64,000 nt of DNA, from NCBI RefSeq assembly GCF_019320115.1, contig NC_089587.1, forward strand, positions 84,616,384-84,680,383, given 5' to 3'. How positions within the stretch are numbered: position 1 is the stretch's first letter; each line of letters begins with the position of its first letter. The DNA comes from Miscanthus floridulus. Taxonomy: Eukaryota > Streptophyta > Magnoliopsida > Poales > Poaceae. The notes beneath the pieces are model-generated. The model made no database searches and was not told where the DNA came from. It saw nothing but the letters and a program-made list of their open reading frames with translations. This document shows, one piece after another, positions 11,600 through 21,829 of this stretch. A program made the position numbers and the translations under genes.

Positions 11600-13553
11600 A
11601 AGGCTTCACCACTGCCACCCTGCTACCACCCTCGCTCACCGCAACACGCTGTAGGGTGGGCCTCCAAACCTCTTACATGGAGACCAGGGCGATGCTCAAC
11701 CCCGGCATCCCTCGCCTACTGACAAAAATCATGGGCAAGCCACACTCCAAAAAGACTCGACCACCAAAAGTCGAAGAAGCAACAAAAGGAAACATACCGG
11801 GTGGCGAGTGACACTACTCTGAAGACAGGCTTCGACGATGATGGGCCCATAGGACGAGGATCGCTCCCCCTCACTTCAGACGGGGTCAGAGTCGACACAA
11901 CCCGCTCTTACCCAGCCTACGGGTCGCTACGACCGCCAGCTCAAGGCTCCCCAACTGGAGCAGCGGGCAGGGTGTCCCCCACTACGAGTTGTGCATCGAC
12001 TGGGCACCAGTCTACCCCTCAGACCACCCAGACTGTTTGGCTGCACCCACAGTAGGCGGGGCCTCCTCTGGCCGCAAGTTCGGCATTGGCACCGGCCCCA
12101 TCGCCGCACAGTCGCCAGGCCGCTCCTCGGACCGTCTGGCTCGTCTAGCCGCGTCCACCATACGCAGCGATGGAGCTGGCAACGCCGCCGAGGGGTGCCG
12201 TGACCGCGTTCGCTTCGTCGCTCGCTCGCTAATGGTGTCCGCGTTAGCCGCACGCTTCCTCGATGTAGGAACCTCCGCGCGCCGTGCGGCCTCCTGCTCC
12301 TCACCAGCAGACATCACCTCAGGGTCACGACGCAACGCCGAGGTCGCAACGACCTCCCAACTCTCCTCCTCATCGGAGAAGACCATGTCGTCCAGATTCG
12401 TAGGATCATATGACGTGAGTTCTGACTCGACATCGCTCGTACGTTCCTCGGCTCTCACGCGCCGGGCGACCTCCTTCTTCTTCTCTTCTTTCCGATAACC
12501 CTCCTTGGTTTTCTTCTTCTTCTGGGCGTCTGCCGCCTCCTTCTGGGTGGCCTACCAGGCCTGGCCCGCCGGCCCCTTGGGAAGGTGTGGCCGGGACTTG
12601 TACCTCCCAAGCTCCTATGGAACGAATGAACCAAAATAAAAAAAGAAGAGGGGCAGAGGAAAAAGCACGAGCAAAGTAAGGGAGCATACCAGTGAGGGCA
12701 CGATCGAGGCATTAAACGGTATGGGTTTTCCCACCACCGTCTCTTTGGGCCTCAGCTGCAGCACTCAGCCGATGTGACTCTAGATCTCATCGTCCGGTGG
12801 CTCCTCTGGTGACGTGCGGTCTTGGTCCGATCGACCGTCATACTTCCACATCGGGTGTGTCCTCTCCGCTAACGGCGTGACCTGATGGCGATAAAGGGTG
12901 TGGAACACCTGCACCACATTGAGGCCGCTCCTTACGAGCTTCTAGAGCTCCTCCTCAATGGCCTCCACCTTGTGCTTCTCCACGTGGGCGCAGCTCCACG
13001 ACCAACTCTTCTGCTTCATTGGCCTCCCACCGGTAAACGCTAGAAACGGCGCCCCCACCGGATTCCTAATGTAGAACCACTCCCTATGCCATCCCCAGTT
13101 GGAGTCACATGGGGAGTACACGGGATACAAGCCTCCTGTGCGTGGCTTCCTCTACAGGGAGAAGCCTCCGACCGGAGCGATCTCGGTCGAACTCCAGTCC
13201 ACCATAGCTCTCCTAGAGAAGAAGAGCCGAAAGAGGTCCACGTGCGGCTCTATCCCAAGGAAAGCCTCACAGACGATGATGAAGCCAGCGATGTGTAGCA
13301 CCCCCGTCGGATTGAGGTGCTGCAGTTCTAGACCCCACGCGTTGAGGAGCCTACGCAGGAACTAGTGCGCGGGGTATCCTAATCCACGCTCATGGAAGGT
13401 AAGGAAAGAAACCACCTCATCAGGACAAGGTTGCGGGAACTCCTCCTTCCTAGGGACCCTCCAGTGTGCCACCTCCTGCGGTGGCAGGAACCCCTTCGCG
13501 ATGAACGCCTCTAGCATCGACGCCCTCATGATGGATGACCTCTAGTCCGACAT
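11600..13553 (-). pseudogene. Antisense extra ORF of element B (PF04195-like), truncated
   Basis: From ATG 13553 on the minus strand the frame contains FLTFHERGLGYPAH, HLNPTGVLHIAGFIIVCEAFLGIEPH and DSNWGWHREWFYIRNP, the conserved PF04195 'gypsy type transposon' signatures. A small intron with GT...AG ends fits 12615-12689, joining the first exon to one with ARRVRAEERTSDVESELTSYDP and an acidic, then basic, Ala/Arg-rich tail. In-frame stops are mainly TAG at probable Gln codons. The ORF runs into the element A insertion at 11559 and so lacks its 3' end here. Function unknown. Confidence 0.68.
12615..12689 (-). other. Putative intron in element B antisense ORF
   Basis: The minus strand has a donor GTATGC after ...CCCTCACTG and an acceptor ...CCATAG before GAGCTTGGGAGG. 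The 75-bp intervening sequence is T-rich with stops in the coding frame, and splicing would restore the frame to the downstream coiled, charged region. Confidence 0.5.
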
Positions 13554-14064
13554 GTCGGTGAGTTCCTATCTTCTCTCTCGCTCTCTCCCTTTCTTTCCTA
13601 GAAACCTTCGTGGCTCTTAGGAGCGCTCACGGCAAAGAGGAGGAGAGAAGGCGGCGGCAGACGAAGAATAGGCAAAAGAGCGGAATGAAAACCCTCTCCC
13701 CTCTCCTACTTAAGGAAAAGGGAGCAGCGGTTATGGAGGGGTGCGCCAATCGAGGAAGCCGGAACGACGGGGCAAGATTTGCCCTTTCTTTCATTTAATG
13801 CAGATAAGACGCGCCCTGCTCGATGGAACGACACCTGATCGGATGGGATATGGCCTGGCCATGGCCCACCACTACCGCACGATCAACCACTACCACACCA
13901 CGAGCACAGGAATCGAAGCACCACCGCACATGGGTGGCTCCCCACTTCCCTAGGTCAGACCTAAAGGAACCCGAATGACAGGTAAGGATAGACACCGACT
14001 GATAGGTAAGGAAGTGAAGGGGCGCCCCATGTAGGCCATGTCGACTCCATTGTGGACAACGAGC

Positions 14065-14745
14065 ATGGGTCCCGGTTGGACATTTCTAACTGAAGCTCTT
14101 CGAACCCCATCGCTTAGGTCGTTAGGGTCCCAGTCAGACTTTTCCGACTGAAGCCCTCTAAGCCCCGTCACTCCAGTCGTCAAGGTACCTCAAGGGCGTC
14201 GCACCTATAGATGCTCAGCAGAAGAACACAGAGCTCCTAACCTTCTTATGTAGCTCCTGAGTGGGGGCACTGCTACCAAGGCACGAAACCCTCCATCGGC
14301 ACAGTCGTGAGTAACCTCCCCTCCGATGAGGCTCGCCCGGTAAAGATCCACCAAAAAGTCTACACACGGCTCCATCCCAAAGGAGGCCTCGCAGACTAGA
14401 TCCAGCGTCACCTCCAATCTGACATCACGCTCTGGGTTCACAAAAGGATCCGTAAGTCCTCCCCCTCGCTCACTCTTCCTCTCACTTAGGAACTGCTGCA
14501 GCGTACAGGCACTCTCGGTGAGAAAGAAGAAGGAAGAGAGAGCGAGGAATCTCTGCTAGAAGAGACCACCAGACCTCCCTGAGTCGATCGAATCACCCAG
14601 GAGGGACACCAGGCGACAGGTAAGGAGCAAAGGGATGCCTCATGCAGGCCATGCTAACTCCATCTCGAACGACGAGCACGGGTCCCGGTCGGACATTTCC
14701 GACTGAAGCCCTCCAAGCCCCATCATTCTAGTCGTCAAGGTAAAC
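14065..14745. repeat. Dispersed ~60-bp repeats and duplicated ORF fragment in element B
   Basis: A unit with core GGACATTTCYRACTGAAGC followed by CAAGCCCC and GTCGT occurs at about 14070-14126, 14127-14184 and 14684-14741. Its upstream context (GGTAAGGA..., CATGCAGGCCATG) also recurs near 13990-14045, 14620-14660 and 15140-15175. Between the copies, 14340-14410 repeats part of the antisense ORF (CACACGGCTCCATCCCAAAG, compare 13237-13260). This looks like internal duplication of the element's 3' non-coding region. Confidence 0.6.
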
Positions 14746-15375
14746 GTTACCAAAACCCCCTCTATTTCATTATAAATCATTCATACATCCATACGCGCAT
14801 TCATCTCATACGCCTGAACCCCCTAGACAGTTAGGGCATGAACTGCCTAGGGGCTCGGGAACTAAGCATCGCACGTGAAGTGAAATGCACCAAAACGCTC
14901 CATGTTGTGCCACCAAGCGGCGGCTTGCCTCATTCAACATGAGCAACCAAATAGAGCTAGGGGAGAAAACCGTAGATGAGCACCATGTGGCCTTTGCCTG
15001 GTCTGGCAAACCAGGTCATCTCAACCTTCTCGTTCGATCCTGAACCTCTCGCCAAGCCCACAGAATCTTCATCGAGGGGAGGCCATTAGGCCACCCGGGT
15101 CAGTCTCCGGAATGACCTAGACATCTGCCGGGCTACAGGTAAAGGAGTAGTGGAATGCCACAAGAGGGCTATGCTGACCCCGTCACGAATGATGGACTCA
15201 GATTCCACTTGATCACACCTGTTAGCGAGCTCACTAAGCTAGTCTTTGAGCCCGAGCGATCGGGACAGGCGACAAAACTCAGCCCCTCTGGTTGTGAGGA
15301 ATCGGATGAGGTAGCGCAAAACAACTCACACCTACCCCATGAAGGCCTGACAAGGCTCGGGGGGTCAAATGCCAA

Positions 15376-15570
15376 GGGACCGCGACTCCAAACTCACGTC
15401 GATAGGATCGGCGACATCCGGCTATGGCTCTTGGGACCGCGACTCCAAACTCACGTCGACAGGATAAGCGACATCCGGCTACGGCTCTTGGGACCGTGAC
15501 TCCAAACTCACGTCGACAGGATCGGCGACATCCGGCTATGGCTCTTGGGACCGTGACTCCAAACTCGCGT
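15376..15570. repeat. 57-bp tandem repeat, about 3.4 copies
   Basis: Units start at 15376, 15433, 15490 and 15547 (GGGACCGYGACTCCAAACTC), an exact 57-bp period with few mismatches. The period is a multiple of three, so a short plus-strand ORF (15155-15499) reads a 19-residue repeat through it, probably by chance. Tandem repeats in the 3' non-coding region are a known habit of Tat/Ogre elements. Confidence 0.9.
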
Positions 15571-15597
15571 AACGGCTTCACTAACTAAAACTAACTT

Positions 15598-15860
15598 TCG
15601 ATCCACGGCGCGCACCGACGCCTGGGTCTACTTGCGACTCCACCTTGCCCGATTCCACGACGCGCACCGACGCCAAAGATCAAACTCTGTTGCATCCAAA
15701 CTAAGCTATCTCCGTTCACGGCGCGCACCGACACCAGGGTTTGTCTCAAACTAAACTTCCTCGCCCGATCCACGGTGCGCACCAACGCCGGAATCAGTAA
15801 GTTCTGTTTCAATCCAATCCCCGCGCTTAAAAACACCTCGGCTGCACAACGACGCCATGG
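15598..15860. repeat. Diverged ~58-bp tandem repeats
   Basis: The motif CACGGCGCGCACCGACRCC recurs at about 15603, 15657, 15717 and 15774, and weakly after that, spaced 54-60 bp. It follows directly on the 57-bp array and is an older, more degenerate array. Confidence 0.7.
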
Positions 15861-16035
15861 TTAAACAAAATTCCGTCTCAAAACTAAAAACACGCGCACC
15901 CACCGACACAACACAAAACCCCCCAGCCGGTTCCGCCCAAACCACCCAGGGCTTGGGGGCTACACCCGTGGGTGCGCTCGCACGCACCCGCTAGCAAGAC
16001 AAAAAATCCACCAGACGATTCGGCTCAAATCGCCC

Positions 16036-16052
16036 GGGGGCTCGGAGGCTCT
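16036..16052 (+). other. Polypurine tract of element B
   Basis: The purine-rich GGGGGCTCGGAGGCTCT lies immediately before the LTR start TGTCGGG. Its position fits second-strand priming, although it is interrupted by pyrimidines. Confidence 0.5.
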
Positions 16053-17187
16053 TGTCGGGTTCATAAACCTGGGGTCCCTTGAGGACCGGCTTCCACGCCC
16101 GGGCTCGGCCCAAGAAAACAACATATAGTTCATGGGCCAGCCCAAGAGTCTAAAAACACAATGGGCCAGAAGGGCAGTCCGGTCGTCGACCGGAAGGTCT
16201 ACCCAAAAGAACAAGTGCCCGTTCGTCAGCTTCTTCGGCCCACCTCTCCGACCGGAGCACTCGCTTCGGGCACCAGCCGTCTCCAAGCAGCCTCTCCAAT
16301 CAGAAGGCCTAGCCCAAAACGTTGCTTCCTACTCTGACCCCATGACTGGGACTCGTGGGAACCCTGCTCATCGCTCTTCTTCGACCAGCGCACTGAGAGT
16401 CGACTGGAGCCATCCGACCGGGGGCACTCCGTTCGGAAGGAACCAGAAGACGTGTGGAGAAAGGCAAGGCATGGCTCACAAGTCAAAACCAATGTACCAG
16501 GGACCATACCTTGCACAAAATAGTGCTCTGCAGTCACCCTGACACAAAGTATTGTAGGGGCTGCTAAAAACTCCCATACGGTAAGCCCTCCGCGTGTCTC
16601 TGGACATCGATCGTAGTATGGGCTCTAGGATTTGCCATACCAGGCGAACATAGCGCGGCTCTTCACATGCCACTAAGGATCAAGAAGTATTTGTAGGTAC
16701 TGGCGTCCATCCTTCCTGAAGAAGATAGCTCGATCTTCCGTGCGCATCTGACATTCTACAGCGACATCGACAGTGTTGGGGGCGCCTACCATTATCCGGT
16801 CTTCATCAGCGTAGGCAACAAGGCTTAGAAACATCTGTACTCTCTCCCTCTCACCTGTAAAGCTATCCCCTTCATCTATAAAAGAGGATGCGCTCCATCC
16901 TACGAAGACGACGGACTTCTTCAAGTTCAGACTCGCTAGATCGACATCAACACCTCACAGCCGCAGAACCACCAAGTTCCGACCACAACCCTTCCGGTCA
17001 GAGCCAACCGAACCTCTTGTACGCTCCCTCCTTTCTCCTTCTCGTTTATAACCCCACTAGAGACTTCGAGCACCTGGGCTTAGGAATAAAGTCACCGACC
17101 GACTCTGACTGGACGTAGGGCCCGTTGCTCGAACCAATATAAATCATGTGTCATTGTGTGCTAGGCCACCTCCGATCATAACGTACA
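16053..17187 (+). repeat. 3' LTR of element B (about 1.13 kb)
   Basis: It begins TGTCGGGTTCATAAACC and ends CGATCATAACGTACA, with TG...CA ends and a TGT/ACA terminal match. It contains a TATA box at 16877 in the same orientation. The right end adjoins unrelated AT-rich DNA at 17188. No second copy is in the window to confirm the borders. Confidence 0.65.
16877..16884 (+). promoter_or_regulatory. TATA box of element B LTR
   Basis: TATAAAAG, preceded by C-rich sequence and followed about 30 bp on by CTACGAAGACG, a likely transcription start zone. Confidence 0.6.
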
Positions 17188-17441
17188 GCAAAACTATAAA
17201 TATTCACTAATTGGTTATTTTCTGTACCGACATTAATAATGAAGAGCTAGCTACTATATAAACGAATCGAAAGAAGACGGTAAAGAAACCTTACATCAGC
17301 TGACGACCGGCTGTATTATTATTAGCCAGTCGGCAGGTTATTAAGCCAGTCGGCAGCGTGGGAGTGTTTCTAGAAAAAAGTCTCATTGGTGCTGGGCCCC
17401 GCTCCATGATGATGGTTACGGTAGTCCTACTAAATGACCTT
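17188..17441. other. Intergenic, no gene seen
   Basis: AT-rich DNA to the right of the element B LTR. A short direct repeat (AGCCAGTCGGCAG, twice near 17320-17356) is the only structure noted. Confidence 0.4.
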
Positions 17442-17568
17442 CGTTTCGGCTGGATTGTATATATATGGTTTATAATTAATGTCTTAATAATATTTTTTTA
17501 TATTAAATCAATCAGTAGTATTTTTAGTCATAAGTTACAAGCCAATCAGGTCAAAACGAACAGCGAGG
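17442..17568. mobile_element. MITE copy 1 (TGTTCG-type ends, hAT-like)
   Basis: Ends are CTTCGTTTCGGCTGGAT and, inverted, CTGTTCGTTTTGACCTG. The interior has TCAGTAGTATTTTTAGTCATAAG, shared with the other copies of this family at 25858, 28123, 38144 and 39739. Confidence 0.5.
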
Positions 17569-18136
17569 CATGTTTAGAACGTGGCAGTGTTCGTCGTTGT
17601 ACTACTGCACGAAAGGAATGGACGGCATCTTGTGCAGTAGTACTACTGTATTGCTTGAATAGAAAAAGATAAAAAGATTTCCAGGAATTCAACGAAGCTC
17701 GTACGTAGTCACTGTGTGCAAACAGCACCGATTGTCCGTGACTGTGAGTTACGGTACGGCCGCCGGGGAAAGCAGTAGCACCGTGGGATCATCTCGGCCG
17801 CCGCCGCCGCACCGGAGCGGAAGAGCAACAACCGAGCAAATCATCACAGGTGGTTGTGTTGTGCGTGCACGCCGCCGATCGCTAATCACGCAACCGAGCA
17901 AATCATATGGTTGCGATGATTTACCAGCGTCGTGGATCCGCCGCCGTCCGTTAGGTAGGCGGCACGCCGCGGACCGTGCCCCGTAACCACGCGTGTACAA
18001 CCTAGGAGTGTTGTACGTAGCGTACTCCCACTAACCACCCACGGTAAACGTAAGGTAAGCCTGGCCGTGCCGACTACGGACTGCCCAACCCAAGGGGGTC
18101 AAGCACTCGATCTTAATTAAACTAAGCGGTGGTGGT

Positions 18137-18142
18137 CACGTG
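18137..18142. promoter_or_regulatory. G-box (CACGTG)
   Basis: CACGTG in the context GGTCACGTGCT, about 1.2 kb before the likely transcription start. G-boxes and ABREs mediate ABA and light responses; its use here is inference. Confidence 0.25.
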
Positions 18143-18851
18143 CTTATTAGTGGCGTGCTGGCGCTAGCACGCACACGGGACATGTGGGGTTAGGACTTGC
18201 TAGGAACCAGCTGGGCTGCTGCAGTGCTGCGCCTAATGCTAATCCGCCAAGCCACAGCTAGCAGCGCGCACGGGGCCGGGCGGGCGGGCGGACAGCGACG
18301 CGCGGTGCGGTGCGGTGGGCGCCGGGTCGCCGAGACGCAGACACGCCTTGTCCCGTGGCCGTGAGCCCACCGCCGAACACGCGCCCTGTGATAAGCGGGC
18401 GGGCGGCGGGGCCGATGGCTTTCGTTCGGCGCGGGCTGCCTTTTTCCTGCGGTTTCTCTCTTTTCTTTTGTTTCCGGTGCGCCGGGGGCCGGCCGGTCGG
18501 TCAGCTTTGGGCGGCCGCTGCCCGCTTGCTTGCTCGGCTCGGCAGCTGCCCAAAGCGAAAGCCTGCCGGCCTCGAGGGGAGGGGCAGGTACTACGTACTA
18601 CTAGTCGCTGGCGGACGCGACGTGACGTGGCGCCTCTGACGCCTCGCCGTATGACCGTTCTGCCCCCCACCTCGTGGTACAGTACCGGTATGGGCGTATG
18701 GTATGGTGTCTCTCGAATGCTCGCTGCACAAGCACAACAGAACCATGTACCGGTACGTGCGTACGTACGTCAGCAAGCTAAGGAAAGGAAGGATCACCGA
18801 ACAAACCGCGAACCCGCGACTCGCAACCTACGGTTACATTATTACAGCCTT

Positions 18852-18857
18852 GCCGAC
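18852..18857 (+). promoter_or_regulatory. DRE/CRT core (GCCGAC)
   Basis: GCCGAC, the core bound by DREB/CBF factors, about 470 bp before the likely transcription start of a stress-associated gene. A single short match, so weak evidence. Confidence 0.25.
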
Positions 18858-19321
18858 ACAGACAAACAGCAAGCGTAGCATGGACCAAAACCCAAAAATG
18901 TAAACGACACCAAATCCTCGCCGTCCGTAGACCGTACGTACCCAGGTCCACCTATACACATCACAGCGTACGTATGCCACACCCACAAGGCCAGAAATAC
19001 ATGCGCACTCGCTTGCCTCACAGCGGTCACGGTCCTGTGCACTTGTTTTGCTTACTTTCCAAGCAAAAGACCGCCTCCAACCAGCGCGATTTTCACCCGG
19101 GCAAGTACGCGGCCGCGTGCACGCCCAAAAGTCCGTTTGCTTAGCCGAGTCCACCCGTGCACCGTGGGCGTCAGGCAGAGGGCCACCCACACCACACCGA
19201 GCCGAGACCCACAGCCATTCCGCGCCGCGCCAAAGGTAGCGGGGGGCACACCACACGTCGCTGTCGCGCGTCGGCCCGGGGAACGCGTACGCCGCCCGTC
19301 TTCCTCCTTCCGCTCTCCCCG

Positions 19322-19332
19322 CGATAAAAAGG
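19322..19332 (+). promoter_or_regulatory. Probable TATA box of the SAP gene
   Basis: CGATAAAAAGG sits in GC-rich DNA, followed by C-rich, CT-rich sequence typical of grass transcription starts. It is 190 bp before the ATG, giving a 5' UTR of about 150-165 bp. Confidence 0.5.
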
Positions 19333-19521
19333 CCTCCCCTTCCCCCCTCCTCCCCACCCCATTTCCCACCCTCACCACCAGAGGCCAGGCCGAGCCGGGC
19401 GGTAGCTTACCTAGCTGCCTCTCCCCTCATCGTCTCCGCACAGAGGCTCCTTGCTGCCGTCTGCCGGGCTTTACTTTGAACCACGCCGTGCCGCCGCGTC
19501 ACAGCTCCTTCTACTCCTCTC

Positions 19522-20043
19522 ATGGCGCAGCGCGACAAGAAGGTGGAGGAGCCCACGGAGCTGCGGGCGCCGGAGCTCACGCTGTGCGCCAACAGCTGCG
19601 GCTTCCCGGGCAACCGGGCCACCAACAACCTCTGCCAGGCCTGCTTCCAGGCCGCCACCGCTTCCTCGGCCGCCTCCGTCTCGCCGCCGTCGCCCTCCTC
19701 CTCCTCCTCCCCTTCCCCGCCGGTGTTCCAGTACGACGAGCAGCAGCAGCAGCAGGCGAGGCCGTCTGCGCCGGCGGTGTTCGCCGACCGGCCCGCGGAA
19801 CTGTCTCCGTCCAGGCCGGCCCGGACGTCTCCATCGTCGGCGTCGTCGTCCGTCAACCGGTGCCAGAGCTGCCGGAAGCGCGTCGGGCTGACGGGGTTCC
19901 GGTGCCGCTGCGGGGAGCTCTTCTGCGGCGCGCACCGCTACTCGGACCGCCACGACTGCTGCTTCGACTACAAGGCCGTCGGCCGGGACGCCATCGCCAG
20001 GGAGAACCCCGTCGTGCGCGCCGCCAAGATCGTCAGGTTCTGA
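19522..20043 (+). CDS. SAP1: A20/AN1 zinc-finger stress-associated protein (SAP1-like)
   Basis: A 173-residue protein. Residues 20-42 form an A20 zinc finger (Cys 22, 26, 38, 41; [11 protein letters not shown]). Residues 114-146 form an AN1 finger (Cys 114, 117, 128, 130, 135, His 138, His 144, Cys 146; [15 protein letters not shown]). The family C-terminus [11 protein letters not shown] is present. The start MAQRDKK and both domains resemble rice SAP1 (ISAP1). The intervening linker (43-110) is rich in Ser, Pro and Ala, with five consecutive Gln. The gene is a single exon, as is usual in the family. Plant SAPs bind ubiquitin chains and other proteins, and raise tolerance to cold, salt and drought (family knowledge). 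The ATG is the first in the predicted transcript after the TATA box with a good frame. GC-rich codon use contrasts with the surrounding transposons. Orthology to rice SAP1 rather than a paralogue is inferred. Confidence 0.95.
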   Translation: MAQRDKKVEEPTELRAPELTLCANSCGFPGNRATNNLCQACFQAATASSAASVSPPSPSSSSSPSPPVFQYDEQQQQQARPSAPAVFADRPAELSPSRPARTSPSSASSSVNRCQSCRKRVGLTGFRCRCGELFCGAHRYSDRHDCCFDYKAVGRDAIARENPVVRAAKIVRF

Positions 20044-20520
20044 TCTGGTCCCGTCCGGGAGCGACAACCAGCGGCGGCGTCTCGATCGGAGCCGGACGCA
20101 GGGCACACGTACGGTGATCGGCGGAGATTCGGTGGATCGGTCCATCTCCCTCTAGAATTCCTTCCTCTCTTCTGTTTTTCTCTCTTTTCTTCCTTTGTTT
20201 TCCTTTTTTTTATTATTACAAGAAAAAAAAAAGATTAGAAGGTGATCGATCGAATCCATGGAGGGTGTTGGTTATTGTTGTTGTCACGCTGTTCTTGAGA
20301 ATTATTCCATCATGACCACGAGGAGGAGGAAGAAAAGCGTTGCAAAAAGAAGGGAGCGAGGTCATGGGAGGCAGAGAAAAGAACAGTGCGATGATAATGT
20401 TATTGTAGCGGTGGTGGTTGGCCAGTTGGCGGGAAGAGATAGGGTTCGGGTTGGTGTGTTGTGCTGCTGCAATCACAAATCTCTCTCTATATATACATTT
20501 TTATACCTTGTATAAAATTA
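20044..20520 (+). other. 3' region of the SAP gene
   Basis: After the stop at 20041-20043 there is a short GC-rich stretch, then T-rich tracts (20160-20235) and a purine-rich part. No canonical AATAAA is seen. The transcript probably ends between 20230 and 20520. Confidence 0.4.
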
Positions 20521-20712
20521 TTTACATTATTTAAATTATATATGGTTGCCAAGTTGCCATATCGCCCAACTCGAGCTACTAGTACTATATTCCATTCCAT
20601 TGGTGGTGGTGGTTTGTCATGACAGCTAAACCAACCATTCATGTTTGTGTTGTACCATTATGGTTGGATGGATGGATTAGCTCACCAGCTGCTTGGTGAT
20701 TGGTACGTGGAC

Positions 20713-20930
20713 GGGCTCGTTTGCTTCGTTGAAAAAACTGATCGAAACACGGCTGAAAAGACGGATTACAAGGGAAAAAACTGATCGAAACACTGTGCTG
20801 AAAAGACGGATCACAAGGGAAACGAACAGGACATAGTCGAAACACTGTGCTGAATAGACGGATTATAAGCGAATATAGTCAAAACACTGTGGTGAAAAGA
20901 CGGATTATAAGCGAAACGAACAGAACATGA
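20713..20930. mobile_element. MITE with internally amplified ~45-bp repeats
   Basis: Ends resemble the family at 39739 (GCTCGTTTGCTTCGTTGAAAA and, inverted, CTGTTCGTTTCGCTTATAA). The interior repeats ATCGAAACACTGTGCTGAAAAG-type units starting near 20741, 20784, 20836 and 20877, with periods of 42-52 bp. The MITE end region has been tandemly amplified. Confidence 0.6.
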
Positions 20931-21829
20931 TATACGGCCATCTAACCCCATTTCTGCTCCTCTGTTTCCGAGGCTTATCTTCGTCTCAGCTTGTGTAATC
21001 TAATCTAAAGGAGAAAAAAGCTGTACTACTCGAGCTGGAAAAAGGTCCTCCACCAAATCTTTTTGGGAAGTCTGATGAGCATCCAAAGTCCAGACAGGGG
21101 CAAGAACAGGAACAGGAATCCTAAGTAGCAGTAATAGGTGTTTGTGTAGGTGCAGCGTGCGTGGACGGACGACGGCGACCCCCTGTTTGCCGCCGGTTGC
21201 AATTGCGGAGTGAGTGCCGGGTAAGGTTGGCGCCGGTCATGACGTCTCCGCGGTCGCAGAAAATCTGCGTGCGCCCGTGCGCCCGCTCGCCTTTGTCTCC
21301 TCCCGGCCGGCGGTGGAGGTGGAGGAGAGGATCTGTTCCGGTCCGGCGGATCATCCGCCGCCGCGCCCACTTGCCGAGATGCGTAGGCATCATCGCGCAC
21401 GGCAGTGGCACAGGTCGGCAGCCGCGCGCGGTTCTTTATTCTCTATTTTATCTTAGCGTCTCGTAGTGGTCGAGCAGCTAGCTAGGTAGCCGCAATCAAA
21501 TGCATGCCAGCGCCAGCCGTCGTGGACGCCACGCGGCACAGGCTGGATTGGAACGGGACGCGACGCGAGGGATCTCTCTTTCGCTCGCCTTTCTCTTCTT
21601 CCGGGAGACGGAGACGGCCCCCGTGACGCTCGCGCCGCCTTTGGTTCGTCCGTCCGGGCCGTCCTTGGTCGCGTCCGGCTGCTGCCCGGCAGGCCGGCCT
21701 CCGATCCGGCGGCGGGCGAACCGTGTCCGGGTTCACTGTCCTCTCCCTCCGTTTTCCGACGGTGACGAGAGGGCCTGCAGAAAAATCGTGTTCGGCCTCG
21801 CGACAGGTTTCGACTTTCAAGTTAGGATT
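20931..21829. other. GC-rich stretch without a supported gene
   Basis: Several overlapping frames are open on both strands (about 21026-21466 and 21482-21832), which is expected at this GC content. No domain, start context or codon pattern supports a gene. Confidence 0.4.

Larger units (their letters stand above)
11559..17187 (+). mobile_element. Element B: 3' part of a plus-strand Tat-type LTR retrotransposon
   Basis: Reading rightward there is an antisense extra ORF (minus strand, 13553 leftward), a long repeat-rich non-coding stretch, a polypurine tract and a 1.1-kb LTR with TG...CA ends. This mirrors element A and fits the Tat lineage. The gag-pol half should lie to the left of element A, beyond the window, which makes element A a nested insertion. 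LTR sequence and length differ from element A, so it is a different family. Confidence 0.75.
17569..19320. other. Upstream region of the SAP gene, increasingly GC-rich
   Basis: No credible gene: the long ORFs here are GC-rich overlapping frames. It holds a perfect 12-bp inverted repeat (17599-17610 with 17632-17643), a 16-bp direct repeat CAACCGAGCAAATCAT (17829 and 17892), a CpG-rich block at 18230-18600, a G-box and a DRE-type core. It probably contains the SAP promoter. Confidence 0.5.

Noticed and set aside
11989..12498. 169-codon plus-strand ORF in element B
   Set aside because: It lies opposite the antisense-ORF exon, whose acidic frame matches the PF04195 family tail.
15376..15570. 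CRISPR-like array
   Set aside because: Units are fully repetitive with no distinct spacers, and the setting is a plant retrotransposon; it is a minisatellite.
19137..20117. 326-codon plus-strand ORF overlapping the SAP gene
   Set aside because: It is a GC-rich shadow frame rich in Arg, Ala and Pro; the overlapping A20/AN1 frame has clear domains.
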